Shown: piece by piece, positions 55,144-63,157 of the stretch
Layout of the letters: the number at the start of each line of letters is the position of its first letter
Position numbering within the stretch: the first letter of the stretch is position 1
DNA from: Agrobacterium tumefaciens
GTDB lineage: Bacteria > Pseudomonadota > Alphaproteobacteria > Rhizobiales > Rhizobiaceae
DNA: 64,000 nucleotides
Direction: 5' to 3'
Assembly: GCF_013337285.1 (NCBI RefSeq)
Contig: NZ_SUPW01000002.1
Location: forward strand, 682,001 to 746,000
Notes under the pieces: model-generated
Seen by the model: only the letters and a program-made list of their open reading frames with translations
What the model was told of the DNA's origin: nothing
The model's database searches: none
Program-made: the position numbers and the translations under genes

Positions 55144-56127
55144 CTACTCGACAGCCTTCACTTCTTTCCGCGTCGCAATCAGCGAACCGATGATGCCGGT
55201 TGCGAGGATGGCGACGGTGACACCGAGCGAGACGGCCGGCGGGATCTTGGCGATGCCGAGCATGTCCGCGACGAAAATCTTCGAGCCGACGAAGACCAGA
55301 ACCGCAGCCAGCGCATATTTTAGATAAGCGAAGCGGTGGATCAGGGCGGCGAGCGCGAAATAGAGGGCGCGCAGGCCAAGGATCGCGAAGATGTTCGAGG
55401 TGTAGACGATAAACGGATCGGTGGTGATCGCGAAGATCGCCGGGATCGAATCGACCGCGAAGATAAGGTCGGCGATTTCGACCATGATGAGCGCCAGAAA
55501 CAGCGGCGTCACGAAGGTCTTCAGCTTGCCGGTGGTTTCATCCGTCTCCTTGACGAAGAATTTCTCACCATGCAGCCTGTCTGTCACCGGCAGGCGGTTG
55601 CGCAGGAATTTCAGGATGCGGTTGTTGCCGATGTCGTTCTCGTCATGGTCGGAGGAGAACAGCATCTTGAGGCCCGTGAAGACAAGGAAGGCCGCAAAGA
55701 TATAAAGCACCCAGTGGAAGTTTTCGACGATGGCAGCACCGCCGGCGATCATGATGCCGCGCAGAACGATGACGCCGAGGATACCCCACAGCAGCACGCG
55801 GTGCTGATATTGGCGGGGAATGGCGAAATAGGAGAAGATCATGGCGATGATGAAGATATTGTCCATCGCCAGGCTTTTTTCGACCACGAAGCCGGTGACA
55901 TATTCCATCGCCGACTGCTGGCCGGACTGATACCAGATCCAGCCGCCGAAGGCCAAGCCGATGGCGATGTAAAAGCCGGACATCAGCAGGCTTTCACGGA
56001 TGCCGATTTCCTTGGAGTTCTTATGCAGGACGCCGAGATCGAGCGCCAGGAGGCCAAGGACGAGAGAAATGAAGACAGCCCACATCCAAGTGGGGGTACC
56101 GAGAAAATCGTTGAGGAGGAACTCCAT
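55144..56127 (-). CDS. TerC/Alx family integral membrane metal-homeostasis protein
   Basis: 327 residues with about eight to nine membrane segments. Core FISLVLGLLALDLGVLHKNS and the second GLKMLFSSDHDENDIGNN and DLIFAVDSIPAIFAITTDPF motif carry the conserved acidic pair of TerC proteins. E. coli Alx and Bacillus YkoY and MeeF are linked to manganese export. It is led by a structured 5' region, so it is probably regulated at RNA level. Single-gene unit with a strong terminator. Confidence 0.87.
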   Translation of the reverse strand: MEFLLNDFLGTPTWMWAVFISLVLGLLALDLGVLHKNSKEIGIRESLLMSGFYIAIGLAFGGWIWYQSGQQSAMEYVTGFVVEKSLAMDNIFIIAMIFSYFAIPRQYQHRVLLWGILGVIVLRGIMIAGGAAIVENFHWVLYIFAAFLVFTGLKMLFSSDHDENDIGNNRILKFLRNRLPVTDRLHGEKFFVKETDETTGKLKTFVTPLFLALIMVEIADLIFAVDSIPAIFAITTDPFIVYTSNIFAILGLRALYFALAALIHRFAYLKYALAAVLVFVGSKIFVADMLGIAKIPPAVSLGVTVAILATGIIGSLIATRKEVKAVE

Positions 56128-56191
56128 CAGTCAACCTTTAGCCGGACGAGGTTGGCTTTGCGGATGGGGAACGTGTGTCAAGAATATACGT

Positions 56192-56251
56192 GGGCCCCAA
56201 CCTAAAGAAACTCGACATCACGTGTTGTCCGGTAACACGTCAGAGGGGCCC
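56192..56251 (-). promoter_or_regulatory. Structured leader upstream of terC
   Basis: On the minus strand an outer stem GGGCCCC (56245-56251 complement) with GGGGCCC (56192-56198 complement) encloses an inner perfect stem ACGTGTT/AACACGT (56220-56226 and 56234-56240) with a seven-base loop. It lies about 65 bases before the terC start. The conserved blocks of the manganese yybP-ykoY aptamer, common before such genes, were not found. Confidence 0.45.
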
Positions 56252-56332
56252 GAGTTCTGATCACGATGGGTAGGTAGGTGGCCACTTATCCTTTTCAAGG
56301 GCAGGCTTGAGAAAAAAAGCGGCGGGCGTTGT
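56252..56332. other. Intergenic region between divergent terC and rpsD
   Basis: No gene. Should contain the terC promoter. Confidence 0.35.
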
Positions 56333-56360
56333 TTGACAAATTTGTAAAACGTGTTTAGAA
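56333..56360 (+). promoter_or_regulatory. Likely rpsD promoter
   Basis: TTGACA at 56333-56338, 16 bases, then TTAGAA at 56355-56360. The match to the -35 consensus is perfect and to the -10 moderate. Leaves a leader of about 210 bases. Confidence 0.55.
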
Positions 56361-56480
56361 GCCGCCCCAACGCCGGGCAGTGATGTCCGGTGTGTTTTGT
56401 TGGTTGCCTTGCAGTTTAATAGCTGACGTTTGGCGGTCAATATCACCGACATGTCCCGTGGTTTCTCCATTTGCATGTGA

Positions 56481-56555
56481 GAAGCCTGTCAGAGGCCCTG
56501 AAACGGGCTTCAGAGGAGGGCGTGTTTCCTTAAACCGGTTTGGTAACAGACCGGC
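56481..56555 (+). promoter_or_regulatory. Hairpins in the rpsD leader
   Basis: GAAGCC/GGCTTC at 56481-56511 and CCGGTTT/AGACCGG at 56535-56554, the second just before the GAAGGA ribosome binding site. Candidate site for autogenous control by S4. Not a known alphaproteobacterial element to my knowledge. Confidence 0.35.
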
Positions 56556-56579
56556 ATAACCTTTTGAGAAGGAAATACG

Positions 56580-57197
56580 ATGAGCAAGCGCGAATCGGCC
56601 AAGTACAAAATCGACCGCCGCATGGGCGAAAACATCTGGGGTCGTCCGAAGTCCCCGGTAAACCGCCGCGAATACGGCCCGGGCCAGCACGGCCAGCGCC
56701 GCAAGGGCAAGATGAGCGACTTCGGCACGCAGCTGCGCGCCAAGCAGAAGCTCAAGGGCTACTACGGCGAACTGCGCGAAAAGCAGTTCCGCGCCACCTT
56801 CGACGAAGCAAACCGTCGTAAGGGCGATACTTCTGAAAACCTGATCGGCCTGCTCGAGTCGCGTCTGGACGCCATCGTCTACCGCGCCAAGTTCGTTCCG
56901 ACCGTTTTCGCATCGCGTCAGTTCATCAACCATGGCCACGTCACGGTCAACGGCGTTCGCGTCAACATCGGTTCTTACCGTTGCAAGGCTGGCGACGTTA
57001 TCGAAGTTCGTCAGAAGTCCAAGCAGCTGGTTACGGTTCTCGAAGCCGTTCAGCTCGCTGAGCGTGACGTTCCCGACTACATCGAAGTCGACCACAACAA
57101 GATGGTTGCGACCTACGCCCGCGTTCCGTCGCTTTCTGACGTTCCGTACCCGGTCGTCATGGAACCGCATCTGGTCGTCGAATTCTACTCGCGTTAA
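56580..57197 (+). CDS. rpsD: 30S ribosomal protein S4
   Basis: 205 residues, standard length. The S4 RNA-binding domain is present with [16 protein letters not shown] [12 protein letters not shown], and [20 protein letters not shown] then [20 protein letters not shown]. Start at 56580 after GAGAAGGAAATACG. A primary 16S rRNA binder in 30S assembly. Monocistronic here, unlike the alpha-operon rpsD of many bacteria, which is the normal arrangement in Rhizobiaceae. Confidence 0.98.
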   Translation: MSKRESAKYKIDRRMGENIWGRPKSPVNRREYGPGQHGQRRKGKMSDFGTQLRAKQKLKGYYGELREKQFRATFDEANRRKGDTSENLIGLLESRLDAIVYRAKFVPTVFASRQFINHGHVTVNGVRVNIGSYRCKAGDVIEVRQKSKQLVTVLEAVQLAERDVPDYIEVDHNKMVATYARVPSLSDVPYPVVMEPHLVVEFYSR

Positions 57198-57220
57198 TCG
57201 ACGCGTTTCAGTATTGAGAA

Positions 57221-57246
57221 AGCCGCCCCTCGGGGCGGCTTTTTTG
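57221..57246 (+). terminator. rpsD terminator
   Basis: Perfect 9-bp stem AGCCGCCCC/GGGGCGGCT with a TC loop, then six T. Confidence 0.9.
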
Positions 57247-57266
57247 TTTGCTGGGGAAGGCTTTGC

Positions 57267-58196
57267 ATGCAGGACATTCAGGCGATCGTCGATTCCATTT
57301 ACGACAGCATGCTGCCGCGGCTGGGTGAGGGGAAGGTTGCGGATTACATTCCCGAACTTGCCAAGGTCGATCCCAACCAGTTCGGCATCGCCATCACCAC
57401 CGTCGATGGAACCACTTATACGGCCGGCAATGCACTTGTGCCGTTTTCGATCCAGAGTATCTCCAAGGTCTTCATGCTGACGCTGGCGCTCGGCAAGGCC
57501 GGTGAGACGGTGTGGAACCGGGTGGGGCGTGAACCTTCAGGCTCTTCCTTCAACTCCATCGTCCAGCTGGAACATGAGCACGGTATTCCGCGCAATCCCT
57601 TCGTGAATGCCGGCGCGATCGTGGTGACCGATATCGTTCTTTCCGGCCACCAGCCGCGCGAGGCGATCGGCGAGCTTCTGCGCTTCGTGCGTTACCTCGC
57701 GGACGATGATACGATCAGCATTGACGATACGGTGGCGAAATCCGAGCAGGCGACGGGTTTCCGCAATTTTGCGCTTGCCAATTTCATGCGCTCCTTCGGC
57801 AATCTGCATCATCCCGTGGAACATACGCTCGGCGTTTATTTCCATCAGTGCGCACTCTCGATGACCTGCGCGCAGCTTTCCCGCGCCGGCCTCTTCCTCG
57901 CCAATCGCGGCCGCAATCCCCTGACGGGTCACACCGTGGTCTCCGACCGCCGCGCAAGGCGCATCAATGCGCTGATGCTGACCTGCGGCCATTATGACGG
58001 ATCGGGCGATTTCGCCTATCATGTCGGCCTGCCGGGCAAGAGCGGCGTCGGCGGCGGCATCATGGCCGTGGCGCCGGGCAATGCGTCGATTGCGGTCTGG
58101 TCGCCGGGTCTCAACAAGGTCGGCAATTCGGCGCTCGGGTCACAGGCGCTGGAATTGCTGGCGACGAAAACCGGCTGGTCGGTATTCGGGGCTTGA
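57267..58196 (+). CDS. glsA: Glutaminase A
   Basis: 309 residues. Hydrolyses glutamine to glutamate and ammonia. The beta-lactamase-like core has [15 protein letters not shown] (catalytic Ser and Lys), [21 protein letters not shown] and the [12 protein letters not shown] loop. Full length. Starts 20 bases past the rpsD terminator T-run; its own promoter may overlap that region. Confidence 0.93.
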   Translation: MQDIQAIVDSIYDSMLPRLGEGKVADYIPELAKVDPNQFGIAITTVDGTTYTAGNALVPFSIQSISKVFMLTLALGKAGETVWNRVGREPSGSSFNSIVQLEHEHGIPRNPFVNAGAIVVTDIVLSGHQPREAIGELLRFVRYLADDDTISIDDTVAKSEQATGFRNFALANFMRSFGNLHHPVEHTLGVYFHQCALSMTCAQLSRAGLFLANRGRNPLTGHTVVSDRRARRINALMLTCGHYDGSGDFAYHVGLPGKSGVGGGIMAVAPGNASIAVWSPGLNKVGNSALGSQALELLATKTGWSVFGA

Positions 58197-58257
58197 TATT
58201 GCCGGCGGATGGGGGCATTGCCTGCATGAAGAACGGCAGTCGTGCCGGAGCGAGCGG

Positions 58258-59196
58258 ATGATGAACATTCTCACCAAGATCGATGATTTTGTAGATCAGG
58301 CCGGGGCCGACCAGATCGGGGCGGATCAGGACGCGTCCGAGGAAAACGGCAGCTCGCATCCCCTGTTCGACAATGCTCCGCGTTCGGTCTCGTTCAACAA
58401 GCTGCGCAAGCGGCTGCTGCGCAATGTGCGGCAGGCGTTTGAAGATTTCGGCATGCTGAACGGCCAGAAGCGCTGGCTTGTCGGTCTTTCCGGCGGCAAG
58501 GACAGCTATGGTCTTCTGGCGCTGCTGCTCGATCTGAAGTGGCGCGGCCTCTTGCCGGTGGAGCTTGTCGCCTGCAATCTGGATCAGGGCCAGCCGAATT
58601 TTCCCAAGCACGTCCTGCCGGAGTATCTGGCGAAGATCGGCGTGGCCCATCGTATCGAATATCGCGATACCTATTCAATCGTGAAGGAAAAGGTGCCTTC
58701 CGGCGGCACTTACTGTTCGCTCTGTTCGCGTCTGCGGCGCGGCAATCTCTACCGCATCGCGCGGGAGGAGGGCTGCGATGCGCTGCTGCTTGGCCATCAC
58801 CGCGAGGATATTCTCGAAACCTTCTTCATGAATTTCTTCCATGGCGGCCGGCTGGCCGGCATGCCGGCAAAGCTGATGAATGACGAGGGCGACCTGATGG
58901 TCATGCGGCCGCTGGCCTATTGCGCCGAGGACGATATGGCGAAATTCGCCGCCGCGATGGAATTCCCGATCATTCCCTGCGACCTCTGCGGCTCACAGGA
59001 CGGGCTTCAGCGCAATGCGATGAAGGAGATGCTGGCGGATATCGAAAGGCGCATGCCGGGCCGCAAGGACGTGATGTTGCGGGCGCTTGCCCATGTGAAC
59101 CCGTCGCATCTGCTCGATCCGAAGCTTTTTGATTTCTCGGCGCTTGCTGTCACCGGGGCGTCACCTGAAGAGCGTAGGGAGGCCAGCCCTCCCTGA
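58258..59196 (+). CDS. ttcA: tRNA 2-thiocytidine biosynthesis protein
   Basis: 312 residues. PP-loop ATPase motif [12 protein letters not shown], Fe-S cluster cysteines in CSLCSR and PCDLCGSQ and the [19 protein letters not shown] segment. Thiolates C32 of tRNAs. ATGs at 58258 and 58261 follow GGAG. A long upstream in-frame extension overlaps glsA and is rejected. The next gene starts 19 bases after the stop. Confidence 0.92.
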   Translation: MMNILTKIDDFVDQAGADQIGADQDASEENGSSHPLFDNAPRSVSFNKLRKRLLRNVRQAFEDFGMLNGQKRWLVGLSGGKDSYGLLALLLDLKWRGLLPVELVACNLDQGQPNFPKHVLPEYLAKIGVAHRIEYRDTYSIVKEKVPSGGTYCSLCSRLRRGNLYRIAREEGCDALLLGHHREDILETFFMNFFHGGRLAGMPAKLMNDEGDLMVMRPLAYCAEDDMAKFAAAMEFPIIPCDLCGSQDGLQRNAMKEMLADIERRMPGRKDVMLRALAHVNPSHLLDPKLFDFSALAVTGASPEERREASPP

Positions 59197-59215
59197 TGAA
59201 GAAGTGCCCCGCGCC

Positions 59216-60043
59216 ATGAGCCTTTCCGACAAAGATATCGAATTCCTCGTTTCCACCGTCGCCGCTGCCGGCGCGAATGAAATTATGCCCCGCTTCCGCA
59301 ATTTGAGCGCAGGCGCGATCTCCGAAAAGACCTCCGCCGTCGATCTCGTCACCGAGGCCGATATTCTGGCGGAAAAGGCGATTACCGCCGCGCTGCTTGC
59401 ACGGTTTCCAAAGGCCCATATCGTCGGTGAAGAGACCTATGAGGCGGACCCGTCCGTCATCCCCGCTCTTGCCGATGCGCCGCTTGCCTTCGTGATCGAT
59501 CCCATCGACGGCACGTTCAATTACGCCTCCGGCTTTCCCGCTTTCGGCACGCTGCTTGCGGTCACCGTCAAGGGTGAGACGGTGGCGGGTATCATCCACG
59601 ATCCTGTCATGGGCGATACCATCGTCGCGCTCAAAGGCGAGGGGGCCTACCTCAATCGCAAGAACGGCTCGCAGGCCAGGCTCAAGGTCGCGGATCCCGT
59701 GCCATTGTCCGAAATGGTCGGCATCTTTTCCTGGGGCCACAGCCATGAGGATCGCCGTCCTGTCATTGCCGCCAATATGGCGAAGATAAAGATGGCGCTT
59801 TCGATCAATTGCTCGGCGCATGAATATTGGCTTGCCTCAGCCGGCAAGCTGCATTTCATCGGTCATGAAAAGCTGATGCCCTGGGATCACCTTGCCGGTG
59901 TTCTCGTCCATCAGGAGGCGGGTGGCTATACGGCCCGTTTCGACAACACGCCCTACCGGCCGGGACAGACGGCAGGCGGCATCCTGTCGGCACCCGACAA
60001 GGAAAGCTGGAAGATGCTGCGACGGGAAATCGTCGCCTTATAA
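59216..60043 (+). CDS. Inositol monophosphatase family protein, copy 1
   Basis: 275 residues. Metal-site motifs VGEET-like HIVGEETYEAD, DPIDGTFNYASGFPAFG, and the C-terminal MPWDHLAGVLVHQEAGG are intact, so it is probably an active magnesium-dependent phosphatase of inositol, histidinol or related phosphates. Start at 59216 (MSLSDKDIEF). It lies 19 bases after ttcA and 30 bases before the paralogue at 60074. Confidence 0.88.
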   Translation: MSLSDKDIEFLVSTVAAAGANEIMPRFRNLSAGAISEKTSAVDLVTEADILAEKAITAALLARFPKAHIVGEETYEADPSVIPALADAPLAFVIDPIDGTFNYASGFPAFGTLLAVTVKGETVAGIIHDPVMGDTIVALKGEGAYLNRKNGSQARLKVADPVPLSEMVGIFSWGHSHEDRRPVIAANMAKIKMALSINCSAHEYWLASAGKLHFIGHEKLMPWDHLAGVLVHQEAGGYTARFDNTPYRPGQTAGGILSAPDKESWKMLRREIVAL

Positions 60044-60073
60044 GATTGATGCTCAGACAGAAGGATATCGCCC

Positions 60074-60898
60074 ATGGCCATCGAACTCGACATCGCCTCT
60101 CTTGCCAATGCGCTTCAGGAGGCGGCAGCAGTGGAAATCCTGCCGCGGTTCCGTAATCTGGGCGAAGGCGACGTCAGAATAAAGACCGAAGCGATCGATC
60201 TCGTCACCGAGGCCGACGAGGCTGCCGAGCGGCTGATCCGCGCCCGCGTGCAGGACATCATGCCTGATGCACTGTTCATCGGTGAAGAGGCGGTTGCGGC
60301 TGATCCGTCTCTACTCGGCAAGCTTGCCGACGCCGATCTTGCCGTGGTGGTCGATCCGATCGACGGCACCTTTAATTTCGCTTCCGGCCTGCCGTTGTTC
60401 GGCGTGATGATGAGCGTCATCTCCAAGGGCGAGACCGTTGCCGGCCTGATCTTCGATCCGATGGGCAATGACTGGGCGATTGCCGAAAAAGGCTCCGGCG
60501 CATGGCTTTGCGCCGCCGATGGCTCGCAGACGCAGATGTCGGTCGTGACAGCGCCGCACCTGTCGCAGATGGTCGGCATCGCCAATACCGGTTATTTCGA
60601 TGTGGAGACACGCCGCAAGATTTTGATGAACCTTGCGGATGTGCGGCTCTTCACGAGCTATCGCTGCGCGGCGCATGAATACCGCCTGTTCTGCGGCGGC
60701 CACATGCATTTCCTGATGTATAACAAGCTGATGCCCTGGGACCATCTAGCCGGCACGCTGCTTTCACAGGAAGCAGGCGCTTATGCCGCCCGGCTTGACG
60801 GTTCGCCTTACCTGCCCCGCCATGTGGATGGCGGGTTGCTGCTGGCGCCGGATCAGGAGACATGGGAGCTGCTGCGCGAGAAGATTTTTACGGTGTGA
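60074..60898 (+). CDS. Inositol monophosphatase family protein, copy 2
   Basis: 274 residues, a tandem paralogue of the preceding gene. Motifs IGEEAVAADPS, DPIDGTFNFASGLPLFGVMM and LMPWDHLAGTLLSQEAGA are all intact. Most motifs align one to one with copy 1, so a local duplication is likely. The pair may have divided substrates or form a heteromer. Preceded by AGAAGG and followed by a strong terminator. Confidence 0.88.
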   Translation: MAIELDIASLANALQEAAAVEILPRFRNLGEGDVRIKTEAIDLVTEADEAAERLIRARVQDIMPDALFIGEEAVAADPSLLGKLADADLAVVVDPIDGTFNFASGLPLFGVMMSVISKGETVAGLIFDPMGNDWAIAEKGSGAWLCAADGSQTQMSVVTAPHLSQMVGIANTGYFDVETRRKILMNLADVRLFTSYRCAAHEYRLFCGGHMHFLMYNKLMPWDHLAGTLLSQEAGAYAARLDGSPYLPRHVDGGLLLAPDQETWELLREKIFTV

Positions 60899-60925
60899 TA
60901 GCCGCTCGGCTGTATTCAACAAAGA

Positions 60926-60955
60926 GGGCGCGGAACAGAATTCCGCGCCCTTTTT
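60926..60955 (+). terminator. Terminator after the inositol monophosphatase pair
   Basis: Perfect 10-bp stem GGGCGCGGAA/TTCCGCGCCC with a five-base loop, then five T. Confidence 0.88.
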
Positions 60956-60971
60956 ATGTGTCCGTTGCCCG

Positions 60972-62219
60972 TTAATGCGTCGGCTTGTTGTGGGCCTGAA
61001 ACAGCACACCCTTTTCACCGATCAGCACGAAGATCAAGCCGATGATCGAGACGACGAAGAAGCCGGCCACCATCGGTAGCGCCGTGCCGTCGAAAGCCTG
61101 ACCGATGCCGGCACCGATCAGCGAGCCGCCGACGGTTCCCATGAAGCCGATGACGGAGGAGGCCGTGCCGGCGACATGGCCGAGCGGCTCCATGGCCAGC
61201 GAGTTGAAGTTCGAGCCGATCCAGCCGAACTGGAACATGGCAAATGCGAAGAACACGATGAAGATGGGGAAGGGCATCGGCTCCGGCCCGAATATCTGCA
61301 CCAGCAACCACACGAAGGTGATGGCGATGAAGCCGAGCAGCGATCCGTGCGACAGCTTGCGCATGCCGAACCTGCCGACAAGCCTTGCATTGATGAAGGA
61401 TGAGAAGGCCATGAACAGGGCAACGCCGGCGAAGGCCGCCGCAAACCATGCGCCGAGGCCATAAATGCCCTTATAGACCTGTTCAGCCGAATTGATGAAG
61501 CCGAACAGCGCGCCGAAGATGAAGGTGCTCGAAAGCGTGTAGCAGAGCGCGATACGGTTGGTGAGCACGATCTTGAAGCCGCCAAGCACCGAGCGGGCGG
61601 TGAAGGGACGGACATCGTCGGGATGCAATGTTTCCGGCAGGCGGAAATACATCCAGGCCGTCACGACGACGGCGATGCCGGCCATGAAGGCGAAGATCAG
61701 ATGCCAGTTGCCGAAGAACAGCACGATCTGGCCGGTGCCGGGTGCGATGACCGGGACGACCATGAACACCATCATGATCAGCGACATGACTTCGGCCATC
61801 TGCCGGCCGCCATAGATGTCGCGCACGATGGAAATGGTAATGACGCGCGTTGCCGCCGAACCGATGCCCTGAATGAAGCGCAGGACCAAAAGCCCGGCAA
61901 ATGACGGCACGAAGACCACGGCAATGGCTGAAACGATGTAGATCGCCAGCCCGACAAGCATCGGCGTGCGGCGTCCGAAACGGTCCGAAATCGGGCCATA
62001 AAGAAGCTGGGCGATGCCGAAGCCCAGAAGATAAGTGGAAATGACGTATTGGCGGCTGTTTTCATTGACGACGCCCAGGGATGCGCCGATTTCCTGAAGA
62101 CCGGGCAGCATGATGTCGATGGCGAGCGCATTCAGCGCCATCAGCATCGCGGCCAGCGCGATAAATTCCGTGCGCCCCATCGAAATGGTGCGGGAGGTGG
62201 ATTGTGAAAGTTCTGTCAC
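60972..62219 (-). CDS. Bcr/CflA-type drug-resistance MFS transporter
   Basis: 415 residues with twelve membrane segments. LPGLQEIGASLGV and the DRFGRRTPMLVGLAIYI loop 2-3 motif identify the drug:proton antiporter 1 group. Exports chloramphenicol, bicyclomycin or similar in relatives. The start is placed at the GTG 62219 (VTELSQSTSR); ATGs at 62255 and 62285 extend into unconserved sequence. Confidence 0.85.
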   Translation of the reverse strand: MTELSQSTSRTISMGRTEFIALAAMLMALNALAIDIMLPGLQEIGASLGVVNENSRQYVISTYLLGFGIAQLLYGPISDRFGRRTPMLVGLAIYIVSAIAVVFVPSFAGLLVLRFIQGIGSAATRVITISIVRDIYGGRQMAEVMSLIMMVFMVVPVIAPGTGQIVLFFGNWHLIFAFMAGIAVVVTAWMYFRLPETLHPDDVRPFTARSVLGGFKIVLTNRIALCYTLSSTFIFGALFGFINSAEQVYKGIYGLGAWFAAAFAGVALFMAFSSFINARLVGRFGMRKLSHGSLLGFIAITFVWLLVQIFGPEPMPFPIFIVFFAFAMFQFGWIGSNFNSLAMEPLGHVAGTASSVIGFMGTVGGSLIGAGIGQAFDGTALPMVAGFFVVSIIGLIFVLIGEKGVLFQAHNKPTH

Positions 62220-62314
62220 AGGATTGCCCCAAAAAGAACGGCAAAGGCGTTGCATGAAGCAACGCCTGGCATAAATTTCTGACAATCAGGGTGGGCCGGA
62301 TGAACCGGCCGAAA

Positions 62315-62650
62315 TCAGGCCGCGCCGCGGACGCTGATACCCTGTTCTTGGAAGTGGGCTTGCAACTCGCCGGACTGGAACATCTCTTTTACAATGTCAC
62401 AGCCGCCGAGGAATTCGCCCTTGACGTAGAGCTGCGGGATGGTCGGCCAGTTGGAATAGTCCTTGATACCCTGACGGATGTCGGCATCGGCAAGCACGTT
62501 GATGCCTTTGTAGTCGACGCCGAGATAATCGAGAATCTGTACCACCTGACCGGAAAAACCGCACTGCGGAAATTGCGGGGTGCCCTTCATGAAAAGAACG
62601 ATGTCGTTGCTCTTCACTTCACTGTCGATCATGTCGTTAATGCCGCTCAT
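62315..62650 (-). CDS. grxD: Monothiol glutaredoxin (Grx4/GrxD type)
   Basis: 111 residues. CGFS motif in [20 protein letters not shown], and the [20 protein letters not shown] and [20 protein letters not shown] segments. Handles Fe-S cluster transfer rather than disulfides. Single-domain form. It diverges from nothing obvious and lies upstream of the small basic protein gene on the same strand, about 150 bases away. Confidence 0.93.
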   Translation of the reverse strand: MSGINDMIDSEVKSNDIVLFMKGTPQFPQCGFSGQVVQILDYLGVDYKGINVLADADIRQGIKDYSNWPTIPQLYVKGEFLGGCDIVKEMFQSGELQAHFQEQGISVRGAA

Positions 62651-62797
62651 AGGCTTATTCCTTTCACATGCGGTTCAAGGCCGCTGCTTTCTGTTCGTTC
62701 CTAAATAACATGTCGCCGCGCGATTTCCACCCGTCGGGCGGAAAAAATGCAACAGTGTTGCAGTGCATGACACGCCAAAAAAGTGGTTTGCGGTGCC

Positions 62798-63046
62798 TCA
62801 GCGATGTCTCTGCCGGCTGCGGGCGGCGGCGGTGCGTCTTTTGCTCACCTGTTTCTTGGCCGGCTTGCTTTTGGTCGCGCCACCGAGCGCGGCTTCCAGA
62901 ACGGAACCGACGATGCCGCCGGCGAGGGAGCCGGTGTTTTTTGTCCGGCGTGTGCGGCGGGTTTTGCGGATACCGGTCTTGGTGAGGATTTCAGACAGCG
63001 CGCCCTTGACGACGCCGTTGAGCAATTGATCGACGATGCCAGACAA
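62798..63046 (-). CDS. Small basic protein (TTG start)
   Basis: 82 residues from the TTG at 63046, preceded by GGGGAAAAA. The first half is a helix with IVDQLLNGVVKGALSEILTK, the middle is Arg/Thr-rich (RKTRRTRRTKNTG), then a Gly-rich segment and a basic tail ending RSRQRHR. Could bind nucleic acid. No recognised family; the positive tail and TTG start reduce confidence. Confidence 0.5.
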   Translation of the reverse strand: MSGIVDQLLNGVVKGALSEILTKTGIRKTRRTRRTKNTGSLAGGIVGSVLEAALGGATKSKPAKKQVSKRRTAAARSRQRHR

Positions 63047-63157
63047 TTTTTCCCCGCCAATAAATAAATCATATTTCCGTCGTGATTTTTACTATACGTG
63101 CATCGCCCACTGTATCAAGCGATCCTTTCGGGTGTCTCCAGCCCTGAAGGTTTAAGC
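63047..63157. other. Divergent intergenic region
   Basis: About 110 bases between the small basic protein and the hydrolase gene. No clear promoter. Confidence 0.3.

Noticed and set aside
56128..56260. yybP-ykoY manganese riboswitch before terC
   Set aside because: The conserved loop sequences were looked for and not found; a structured leader is reported separately.
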